The notes beneath the pieces are model-generated. The model had not been told where the DNA came from, ran no database searches, and was given only the letters and a program-made list of their open reading frames with translations. The position numbers and the translations under genes were made by a program. From Fragilariopsis cylindrus CCMP1102 (taxonomy: Eukaryota > Bacillariophyta > Bacillariophyceae > Bacillariales > Bacillariaceae), in assembly GCA_900095095.1 (NCBI GenBank), contig FMBT01000293.1, positions 434,001 to 498,000 of the forward strand: 64,000 nucleotides of DNA. The letters run 5' to 3'. The stretch's first letter is position 1, and the number at the start of each line of letters is the position of its first letter. Shown in pieces: positions 47,622 through 57,115 of the stretch.

Positions 47622-49478
47622 ATGACAATCACAAATGTTGATTCTCGTCGTGACTTATCTAATGACTCCAGTATTAGTGGCAATAACCTCCGGGATTCAA
47701 GCGACCGTTCGGAGGTGTTTATTGCAGGAGATTTCGAACACAATTTAGAAGTATTACAGCACATGGAACATGATTCAGATCAGGATGATGTCGACGAGGA
47801 TCGATTAATTTACGCTGCTACCAAGAAGTTCTCCAATGCTAACCATGTATTTCCGAATCATGCTGTGGGGATTTCTGCAGCAGATTTAAATAGAGAAAGT
47901 ACCCTCGCCTTCTCCATTGGTGATGATAATGAAGATGGTATAACACCTGTCAGATGGTTCCGGTTATTGATGGTTGATGATGAAATATTGGAGATCAGTA
48001 AAGAAGAGATTCAACGTGTCCGTATTATGCACAAACGGTAAGTATCACACCATCGCACGACCTCTTTGTCATAGGGTGATCAGAAGGATCTAAACTCTCA
48101 AATCATCTCCCCTCTCACATTGCTTTCATCTCGTTTTTTCTCTTCAAGATTTTACGAAGGTAGCCAATTTTCATTCAACTATAACACTCTGTTAATTATT
48201 GCATCCATCATAGCTGCTTTAGGTTTAGGTAGTAATTCCACCGCTACAATCATTGCTTCCATGCTTGTTTCTCCTCTAATGGGCCCAGTTATTGGGATGG
48301 CATATGCAGCTACTATTGGAGATTGTAGGATGTTTCGAACTGCGTTTCTTACTGAATCCGTGAGTCTTTTAATGTGTATCCTCGTAGGAGCGATAGTGAG
48401 TGGTTGTATGGGATTCTTTGAGATATCAGAAGATTGGCCAACCGATGAACAAGAAAGTCGCGCTACGATTCAGAATTTTTGCGTTGGTATACCAATTGCC
48501 TTTTTCAGTGGCCTAGGAGTTGCTGTTAGCGTACTGGATGATCATACCAGCTCTTTGGTGGGTGTTGCTATCTCTGCCTCTCTTTTGCCTCCTGCTGTAA
48601 GTAGTAATCAACACGATCCGTCCCGTCGTGATTCTCTAGGCACATATGGTATAAAAATCTTCTTTATGTAATATCATATTAACATGAAACGTTGTTGTTG
48701 TTGCTATTGTTGTTAACTTATATCTTTTACCTGAATTATAGATAGACGCAGGGATGCTATGGGTGACACATTTGTTTTATGACCACAGCAGCGACGAACT
48801 CCATAATTTCGGTTATGAAGGCATTATTGCATTGTGCCTGACCATTGTTAATATTGTGATGATTATTATATCGTCCATGATCATGTTTCGATTGAAAGAG
48901 GTAAAGTTTCGAAAACTATATGATGTGATATCCGAAGATTTTCATTTTTCCAAAAAATAAGTGTACATGCCTTATTCTAACCTCAGGAACTCATCTTTAT
49001 ATGTTTACAATAATTTCTATCCAATTATTTTCAGAGGCTGCCTATTAAAAAGAAAATATTTTGGACTGATCTTGGATTGGCTAGAAAAATATATCGTAAT
49101 CAGGCTATCTTACCAACCGTCGAAGCTTCAACAGTAAAAAATGGAGTTCGAAGGATGGGACGTCGCGTTTCTACCTTTGTGCCGTTTTCTTCTTCCATCA
49201 GAAATAATGACAGAAGAAGCCACGGTGGTAGATTCTCTCAATTCTTCCAGAATCCTCGCACTAGGAGCGATATGTCTACTTGTAGTAATAGGTCCATTAA
49301 CAGCCGCGATATCCCCCAAGGCTCAGCAGATGACCTGAGTCCATAACTTTCCACGGTTCCGGAAGAAAGAGGTTCAGGATGTAGTGCAAACACTACCGAA
49401 ATCAATTCTAGTAATTCGGCAAGTAATTCGGCACATGCGGTTAAAGGTACCGATTTACTATCAATCATCAATGATTAG
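47622..49478 (+). CDS. DUF389 integral membrane protein, tandem copy 2
   Basis: Exons 47622-48037, 48149-48596, 48742-48900, 49035-49346 (444 aa to the first stop). The N-terminal acidic region (EDGITPVRWFRLL, KEEIQRVRIMHKR) precedes FSFNYNTLLIIASIIAALGL, ASMLVSPLMGPVIGMAYAAT, GIPIAFFSGLGVAVSV, GVAISASLLPPAIDAGML and LTIVNIVMIIISSMIMF, matching copy 1. The first intron is at a different place from copy 1; the other two match. After TAA at 49344-49346 the same frame stays open for 44 codons, ending INSSNSASNSAHAVKG and LLSIIND, which matches the tail of copy 1. So readthrough, a point mutation, or an assembly error has shortened this copy. I give the longer span for that reason. Confidence 0.78.
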
Positions 49479-50603
49479 GATCTCTTTGAAAGCACAGCAT
49501 TGTTATCATAAATCCTATATTTGTGAGGGCAACCGAGGGCGATGACTATTTTGTCAGTATTGAATGACCTCATCCGTATGTTGTCATCACGCATTTGAAG
49601 CTAAGTGCCTTTTTTGTGTTGTTGTTCCTATGTTTGTATCAATTCCAGTAAATAATATGTTATATTATCCTTCTACTTGCAGGTCTAGTTAGAAAAAAAG
49701 ATAAATCACCTGCCCCATAGCATATTGAACATGTAACGTACGAGACGGCTGATACACGCACACACACACACACACTACACACACATATATTAATTTTGAA
49801 TTACACACACCATTGAATTATCTGCTAGATTCCACACTTTCTTGTTTTTACACCATATTTAATGTTACCTTACGACACACTTGTAACAAACCGAACTGCT
49901 GACATGTAGACGGCAATTACTTGTATTCAATTTGATGATACACCCCAAAGCTCCTTTCTACTACAGGCAAGTATTTTTGCAATTGGAGTATGTTTTCTTG
50001 CAATGTACTCATCACATAGTTGTTACATAACCAATTCCAGCAGTTAGTTTATATTCAAGAAAACATTGCTTCTCAAACATCAGATGTATTGATGCCAGCA
50101 ATATAAAGTTTTCACTTGCTCAACAAATAGGCTTTTTTTTTTTTCCAAAACCAGATTATTAACAACAAGCCACTACTGGAGGGGCAACAAAGGGGTATAA
50201 TGCACAAAAACCAATCTCCAATACATACCAGCTACTACTATTAGCGATAAAACATACGATGCAGTCCTTGAATGCTCCAATAAGAGTGGCCATTGTTGTT
50301 GTTGTTTGCTTCTTTAGTTTAGAGTGAGAAACAATATTTTTTTGATGGGGGATACGATTTTTTAGTTTTCGTGTCAAATTTTTTTTTTCGATATTTTCAT
50401 TATTCGACAAAGCAATTCGCCCATCATCCATCATCGACATATTACATAATACATCTCTACAGCAGCTCCATTAGAGCAACTAATATTCGGTAGTAGTCTA
50501 CAGTGAGGCTTGTTTAGGGAAGTGCATCATCATTATCACAGGTTGATACTTGTAGACCTACTCCATTTCAGAGATATCAAAACAAAGAGTGAAATTGGCA
50601 TAT
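49479..50603. other. Spacer with CA microsatellite
   Basis: About 1.1 kb. The first 220 bp matches the 3' flank of DUF389 copy 1. A CA tract covers 49754-49784. A leftward frame at 50440-50159 (93 codons, starting MSMMDDGRIALSNNENIEKK) has a hydrophobic end but no family; it may be random. It would share a 163-bp promoter with the DnaJ gene. Confidence 0.4.
49754..49784. repeat. CA microsatellite
   Basis: CA repeats with one interruption (ACACTACAC). Confidence 0.8.
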
Positions 50604-52027
50604 ATGATGCGACAAATAATACGACGACGACGACGATCGATTAGCAACCTTTTGATTTTAGTTCTCATACTACTGTGTTCTTTCGTACCATCTTTCGGTA
50701 GAATTTTCGATCCATATAAGACTCTGGGTGTGTCTCGCTATTCATCCCAAAAGGATATTCAAAAACGGTATAGGGAACTATGCCTAAAATATCACCCCGA
50801 TAAGAATGTTCAGAAATCTACTAAAGAAAGAGAAAAGTTTGAAGGATATTTCAAACAGGTTCAACAGGCATACGACATGATCGGAAGTGCCGAATCGAGA
50901 CAGCAACAAAGTTATCAGCAGCGCTATGGAGGAAGTACCACAAGTAGTCAAGGACAACGTTCATCTCCATTTGGGAGTGATCCTTTGTCGGAAGCTGTTT
51001 TCCGTGCCTTTGCAACGGGTGACAGATCTTTCTTTACACGAGGAATGGGTGGAATGGGTGGTAGTGGTGGTGGTCCCAGTTTTGGAATACGTACGCCATT
51101 TCCCTCTCGCGGTGCACAGCCACCTATGATGCCTACCAATCTAAACTTTAAGTCGATTTATATACAAAAGGTAGAAATTGATTTGGAAACTCTCTATAAA
51201 GGAGTTACATCGTTTCGTTTCGAATTACGAGATAATGTTTGGACGCGATATCGAGCCGCTATCCGAGGTAAATTTCTTGTACTATCTATTTATCAAGGAA
51301 TGATGTATTCATTCCCGGTACTTCGAGCGAGTAAACTTTTAGCTGCTGTGATCGGACTGTGCATTGTGCATGTTACCTTACCTCGCCCCGATCCTCAAGC
51401 CTTCTACGCTGCTTCGCTAAAAAAGGGAACAAAGTACGTTGACGTTGAATGATTGATTGATTCTTTCTAATTTTGGGGTCGGGGTTAAAGTGAATTCTAA
51501 TAACTGTTCCCTACTCAACTTTTTGTATAATCTCTTATTCTTTTTTTTTTAACAACTATTTCAATAGAGGAGGGAATACAAACGTCAAATTTGCCAGTAC
51601 TACCCAGGGGCAACCTGAAGTGATTTTTCAGGTTGAGTCAGCACCACATCCAACATATCGAAGGGAAAACGATGATTTACATTTGGAATTGAAAATATCC
51701 AGTCAAGAAGCTAAGGACGGCTGTAAAAGAATAATTAAAGCATTAGATCCGACAGAGAAATCGATTGAAATAAAAATTCCACCAAATATATACAGCTATG
51801 AGAAGCAACGAAAAAAACAAAAACAGGAAAAATCATCACCAAAATCATCATCATCATCATCCAATATACAATATGACAACAATATACGAATAAAGAATCG
51901 TGGATGGCCGATAAGGAATAATATACAAAGTTCAGATATACATCCAGACGTTTATCTGTATGGGGATCTGATAGTGAAAATTAAAGTTTTGAAAAAATCA
52001 TCGAAAAAGGGGGGTCAGCGACGATGA
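50604..52027 (+). CDS. ER-type DnaJ (Hsp40) co-chaperone
   Basis: Exons 50604-51433 and 51568-52027 (intron 51434-51567; 429 aa, no frame break). Start MMRQIIRRRRRS with a strong signal/anchor NLLILVLILLCSFVPSFG (residues 14-31), then the J-domain DPYKTLGVSRYSSQKDIQKR with KYHPDKN (HPD motif, about residues 50-70). A Gly/Met-rich segment (GMGGMGGSGGG) follows, then a DnaJ C-like region with VEIDLETLYKGVT and, at the end, DVYLYGDLIVKIKVL. Known role: J-domains stimulate Hsp70 ATPase; with a signal peptide, BiP in the ER lumen is the likely partner. A second hydrophobic patch (LLAAVIGLCIVHV) may be a membrane span or only the fold. No KDEL-like end (it ends KGGQRR). Confidence 0.85.
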
Positions 52028-52064
52028 TTTTCGTATAACTAAATTCTAATGTTTGATATATATA

Positions 52065-52084
52065 TACATACATACATACATACA
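52065..52084. repeat. CATA microsatellite
   Basis: Five units of CATA (ACAT in phase) just past the DnaJ stop. A similar CATA tract sits in the cyclin intron near 2180-2205. Confidence 0.7.
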
Positions 52085-52193
52085 TTCATCAATATATTCT
52101 ACATATTATATTATAATTGGTTATCAAAATAATAATATCAACAATCATTGACTAAATATATATTAGAGTGAATAAATAAGTTATATGTTATCA

Positions 52194-53039
52194 TCACAAT
52201 CCCATTAGAGACGTGATCCGATTGACAATACTATCTGCTGGACCACCTGGTGTAGGCGCAGCAAAACCTTCACATCCATCTTCAGCTGATAACCAAAATC
52301 TACCAGCATTATCATAATGAAAATAAAATCGATGATGTAATGCGAACGCATCTGACCCATACCTTGTTCTAAAATTTGTATATCCTTCATCAATAAGTTG
52401 ATTTCCCTTTCTCCATTCACGATTACTATCATGACCCCAACCATCATATCTATTAATCTCATCTTTCGTCCATCCTTCTGGATCATCGTTATCGGCATAA
52501 CTGAGTTGCAATACAAAATTCATTCCACCAGAGGCATTTGGTACTTGACGAATTTCACGTCCATGAAATGTATTAATATTATCCACGTTAGATGATTTAT
52601 TATAATTTGGGATTTGATTCATTCTTGGATGTGATTTATCAAAAACAAATGGTTGTTGATTTTGTTCGTCTGTTGTTGCGCTTGATACTCCTTCAAGATG
52701 ATTACGCAATTTATTAGATAGAACAAGTTGAAACATCATCCCACCACAAAAATTAAATGTAGCTTGATTGTCATGAAGATCAACAAGGTATTGTGCAATA
52801 TTACCATTATAATGATCATCACGTTCCTTAGGAATTACCAAATACGACGATGAAGATGCGGCTGCACTATTACTACTACTACTACTACTACTTGCAGTAG
52901 ACATAGGTACAACTAATGAAGAAGAATTCTGCCGAGAAGATGAAGGCACTTGAAAAGATTTCACATTCGGCGGCATATACAAAGATACATATATTGCACT
53001 AAGTAATAATACTTGTCGTCGTATCATCGTCATCGTCAT
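52194..53039 (-). CDS. Probable plastid-targeted protein of unknown function
   Basis: Single exon, 281 aa, no frame break. The N-terminus RRQVLLLSAIYVSLYMPP is a signal peptide followed by NVKSFQVPSSSRQNSSS, with a Phe at the probable cleavage point and a Ser-rich transit-like stretch; this is the bipartite ASAF-type layout of diatom plastid proteins. The mature part begins near residue 66 with YLVIPKERDDHYNGN and shows ATFNFCGGMMFQLVLSNKLR (residues about 92-111) and GWGHDSNREWRKGNQLIDEG, then FALHHRFYFHYDNAGRFWLS and AEDGCEGF. These blocks look conserved and aromatic, but I do not recognise the family. No membrane span in the mature part. Confidence 0.65.
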   Translation of the reverse strand: MTMTMIRRQVLLLSAIYVSLYMPPNVKSFQVPSSSRQNSSSLVVPMSTASSSSSSSNSAAASSSSYLVIPKERDDHYNGNIAQYLVDLHDNQATFNFCGGMMFQLVLSNKLRNHLEGVSSATTDEQNQQPFVFDKSHPRMNQIPNYNKSSNVDNINTFHGREIRQVPNASGGMNFVLQLSYADNDDPEGWTKDEINRYDGWGHDSNREWRKGNQLIDEGYTNFRTRYGSDAFALHHRFYFHYDNAGRFWLSAEDGCEGFAAPTPGGPADSIVNRITSLMGL

Positions 53040-53686
53040 CGTCGTTAGCTTATATCGTCAGTGTTTCTTTTAATTGTGGGTTGAAAATATTAAGGCGAAA
53101 TAATCTTACTACAGTACTTCCTCCGTGAATCGGTAAATTAATGAGTGCTATCGTTAGAGATTTTCAAAAGATAAATGGTGGAGAATACTTATAATCTACC
53201 AATCGACAGGAAATTTAAAAAATACGTTGAGATTTTGTAAGTTTTCGACTCACTCTCCACCCTTTTATTGTGTGAAAATCCCTCAACAGAGCTTGTCTGA
53301 ATTTATCGGTGTACGGAGGAAGTAGTATTACAGTCAGAGTAAATGTATTCGAAATTTATTTGGAGCTATCTTAGTCTTGAGACGCACGTATCGAATCTTG
53401 AAATCTTTTATTGAAATGACTTTATTCGTTTCACAACATAAAACGAACTACCGTAAGGCAACCTGGTACAGATGATGTATATGTTCTTGTAAGTTAAACT
53501 GTACTTGTTCTTGTGTTGTTCAAAGGCCTCTTGAAAGGCCTCTTGGATTTCAGTGCGATAGTTGTACTTGCTGTAACTGTAATAATAGATACGGACTCCA
53601 ACCAATCTAGATAGAGCAGATCATTGAACAACAGAATAGAAAATAATAGAAGGAGCTACACTATTACATCTTTCGATCTAGAAAAA
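53040..53686. other. Divergent spacer containing a MITE
   Basis: 647 bp between divergent genes. MITE copy 3 fills 53116-53323. Nothing else coding. Confidence 0.5.
53116..53323. mobile_element. MITE, copy 3 (terminal ACTTCCTCCGT)
   Basis: About 208 bp. Left ACTTCCTCCGTGAATCGGTA, right (reverse complement) ACTTCCTCCGTACACCGATA, both followed by AATT. AGT flanks each end (53113-53115 and 53324-53326), a 3-bp target duplication. An internal stretch, read backwards, matches copy 1 (a GAGTGA.TCGAAAACTT block and AATTTCCTGTCGATTG). Confidence 0.8.
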
Positions 53687-55320
53687 ATGTCTTCCGTCAT
53701 GAACAAAAAACGGAATAACGCGGAACAAAAACAAATCAATCCTACTAATCTACGAACAGTTACGGTAATAATGTTATCATTACTATCATCAATTCCGCAT
53801 GTCACAGGATGGAGCACACATATATGTACAAAAAGTACACGTGGTACATTTACCTTGACATCATCATCATCATCATTATCAAGGATGTTGTCAATTCGTC
53901 GTCAGCAATTTACACCATCATCATCGTCACAAATAATACTACAACAACAATCACAAGCATCATCATCTTCTACATCATCATTAGAGACCGAAAATTCTTC
54001 CCTTCGTGATATGATAAAACAACTAGAAGAAGAGAATGAAAATTTGAAGAAAATACAGCATCAACAGCAGGAAATACAAGAGAAACAATCCACTGCAAGG
54101 AGGAACAATAACAATAGTAATAATAACAAAAAGATCATTTTAGAGACATTTGAAGGAGAACATATGTTTGATTCGTTACCAGATAATAATACTAATAATA
54201 TGATGATGGATATGGATGGAGATAATGACGATGACGAATTATGGTGTGATTCATTAGATGGAGATACATGTCCACTTGAACCTACTTTATCGTTTGGAGA
54301 AGCCTTACGAGATCGTGCTGTTTGGTTAGTCGGTACGTTCTGTTCTTGAAGTCTGTCTATACGTTTTTCATTATTTTCAATTTGTCGTTATTCCTTTACG
54401 TTTACGTTATTTATGCATTATTTCGGAATCAGTTACTGTACTACTATTTTTATTTTCCTGATTCTCACACCGTATTACTATTCATAGGTCTTTTAATTAT
54501 GCAATCTCTTTCTGGCATCATTTTGAGTCGCAACGAGGCTCTATTGACAAATCATCCTGTCATTATATATTATCTGACAATGATGGTCGGAGCAGGTATG
54601 TCTTTAAGAAAAATGGACCTATGTTGTGCTGATAGTAATATCATTATTTATTATGTGTAACTAACTATTTCTTTATTGTAAAAACAAAATTCGCTTTTGA
54701 AAGGAGGAAACGCTGGAAATCAAGCAAGTGTACGAGGTACGTACTTTAAATAACTTACGACTTATAATATGAATTATTATATTGAGTAATACGAAGACGA
54801 AAGAATACTGAAGTTAACTGAAATAAGTATACATTACTGTACTGAACAGGTTCAATACATACGTGGTCCGATTTATAAACACACATATCGCTTGTCCTCT
54901 TAGTGTATTTTCTTACATGATTTTGTCCTGTGTGTCTCTATAGTTATTCGAGGTCTTGCCTTGGGAACAGTGAACGAAAAAACAAGAGGACAATTCCTAA
55001 CAAGAGAAGTTAAAATGGCAGCCACATTAAGTTTGATTCTTTCCATTGCAGGGTTTTGTCGAACGATTGCATTCCAAACACCACTCCCCGAAGCTATTAC
55101 TGTAACATCGGCACTTGCCTTGATCGTATTTAGTAGTGTCTGTCTTGGAGCGGTATTACCATTGGTATTGGAAAAATTAGGAATAGATCCAGCCCATTCT
55201 TCTACAACAATTCAAGTAATTATGGACATACTAGGTGTATTTATTGCAGTACTTGTATCTGCGGCAATATTGGATGGACCGTTAGGTGTTTACATCCTCC
55301 CTAAGCTAGGTTACTACTAA
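53687..55320 (+). CDS. MgtE/SLC41-type divalent cation transporter
   Basis: Four exons: 53687-54332, 54488-54595, 54704-54736 (33 bp) and 54944-55320; 387 aa, no break. Signal-like MLSLLSSIPHVTGW near residue 33 and a Ser-rich stretch are followed by a coiled region LRDMIKQLEEENENLKKIQH and the five-or-so-span core: LLIMQSLSGIILS, YYLTMMVGAGGNAGNQASVR (the MgtE/SLC41 GNAGNQ signature, built by the micro-exon), VIRGLALGTVN, LSLILSIAGFCRTIAF, ALALIVFSSVCLGAVLPLVL, HSSTTIQVIMDILGVFIA. Known role: Mg2+ (sometimes other divalent) transport. The N-terminal leader could send it to plastid or vacuole; location is not decided. Confidence 0.82.
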
Positions 55321-55573
55321 TGATAATATAACAGCATTTTTTCCAAAAAAACCGAGTCGTCATTTATAGACAAGCAAGACAATTTTCAGTAGATCACCAA
55401 TCTATTTCCTTTCAATACATTCCCTTAATTATTAAATATAAAAATGTTATGCATAATGTACTATGTTTCCCACATTTAAAGAATTTTGTTGCTTGGGGCG
55501 TTCGTTTCAGTATAAAATTAACCAACCAAAAAATATTGCTTGCTGCTGCTTTTGCGCTTTACTTCTCATATCG

Positions 55574-56547
55574 TCATATCGTACCATTCCTTGGAAATTC
55601 AGCCGGCCAAGAAATAGAACTACTGTCACGTTCCAGTAGGAGGGGTTTCGGAGGGTCTACATAGACTTTTACTTTCAGTACTTTTGTCGTCGAACGACGG
55701 TCAGCCCTACTAAGAGGTTTGAAATGAAGTAATTTTTTTAATAGTTTGGACTTTCGACTACGATTGATCACAAGCTCTTCCCGTAAATTACCATGACTTC
55801 TACTACGTATATTCCGTCTTTCAAAGTTGATTTCACGTGGGAAATCTGATGCACGACCAACCACCTTAAGATGTTGATTACCAATGTCATCATCACCACC
55901 ACTAACGCAGTACAAAATTCCGTCGTCGTCATCTTTTTTTTTTCTTCTTCTGCTGACATTTTTGTTCCGTTACACAAATCTTTAAATGATAACATTTCAA
56001 ATGCATTACAAATAGTGGGATCTTCTGTAATTGAGTCGCTTCCGCAAGTTATACCGCACGTTGTACCGCAATGATGTTGGTGCTTGTGGAAATCGGTGGA
56101 TGGCGACAGCAACGGCGACGGCGACTCAACCCATGGTTCTAACTTAGTAAAGTCATTACTATTATTATCATTATTTTTGTCACGGATTGTCGTATTCTTA
56201 TCTTTGGCAACAACATTAGTTTTATCGCTTAACAAATTTTTATTATGCGATGATGCAATATTTGCACTCATTTGTTCTTTCAAAATCTCGGTAGTGATAC
56301 TCCGTAAACGTTTGACATGTTTACTCTTTCGATGACAATCAACAGATGGAGACGAAGAATTATCGTGCTTTGATGAATTCAATTGTTGTAGTATGACGTT
56401 ATTATGGATAATCCGTTCGATTTTCTGAGGCCGCCCATCATCAAACGATACTGCAGCATTCTTTCGTCGTATCTTAGACATCACGATGGTCCCAGTCTTC
56501 GTTCTTGTCTCTGGCTTATTATGTTTCGATCCCCATAAGAATGTCAT
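55574..56547 (-). CDS. Unknown protein with basic conserved-looking C-terminus
   Basis: Start MTFLWGSKHNKPETRTKTGT at ATG 56547. No domain recognised. Features: a Lys/Ser-rich region (SKHVKRLRSITTEIL), an acidic/His-rich middle (HKHQHHCGTTCGITCG with Cys), ELEP-like FTKLEPWVESPSPLLSPS, then EEEKKKDDDD and a basic tail RKSKLLKKLLHFKPLS followed by KVKVYVDPPKPLLLERD. The frame changes in an A10 run (55934-55943 on +); adding one A gives a continuous 324-aa protein, and the tail then reads smoothly. No signal peptide or membrane span. Cys pairs suggest metal binding, which is only inference. It is convergent with the MgtE gene. Confidence 0.55.
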
Positions 56548-57115
56548 TGTTGGAAAAATAATCGATATTACAGTAGTATATTCAGTCACTCGCGATAAGT
56601 ATGAAGTGTAGGAAGTCAATTTGAATAATTTCCACAACAAAGATAATAATAAGCTAACTTATCTTACTAACAGTTTTGTATTTAATTGGTGATGATTATC
56701 GTGTCATGTCAAATCAAAATACAGTATCAAGAGCAGGGGTAATAATCTATAGATTATTACCCCTGATCAAGAGCAAGTTTTTTACGTACCGTTATCTTAT
56801 TTATTCAACAAAAAAGGCGGAAAAAAATGGCGTTATATTTGATACTGATGAGCCTCTTATGTGCTTGACGTACGGTATCAGAATTTTTAGGCGCGAATAA
56901 TAATCAGTCACGAGTGGGATGGAGACCAATCATTATTTCTTCACAGCGTTTGCACATTCTCCTGTCATCAATCATCGAATAACTCTCAAAATCATATCTG
57001 CAGCACATTTAAACATTTTGTATTATCATTGCGATCATTACTATCGCTCGTCGCCATCAGGCTCCTTCTTCAAAACTAAAAATAGAAAAGATCCAAAGAA
57101 CAAGAACAAAGCAAG
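56548..57115. other. Divergent spacer with a perfect 32-bp palindrome
   Basis: 568 bp between divergent starts. It contains the palindrome at 56734-56765; otherwise AT-rich with no coding pattern. Confidence 0.5.
56734..56765. repeat. Perfect 32-bp palindrome
   Basis: CAGGGGTAATAATCTA followed directly by its exact reverse complement, with no loop. It is flanked by TCAAGAGCA direct repeats (56727-56735 and 56767-56775). In transcript or single strand it would form a hairpin; on DNA a cruciform or dimer-protein site is possible. Confidence 0.85.

Noticed and set aside
50159-50440. 93-codon frame on - upstream of the DnaJ gene
   Set aside because: Possible, but no homology, and its C-terminal hydrophobic run is explained by the local AT-rich sequence; left unannotated as a gene.
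55449-55664. 71-codon frame on + after the MgtE-like gene
   Set aside because: Overlaps the 3' end of the opposite gene; no motif beyond one hydrophobic patch.
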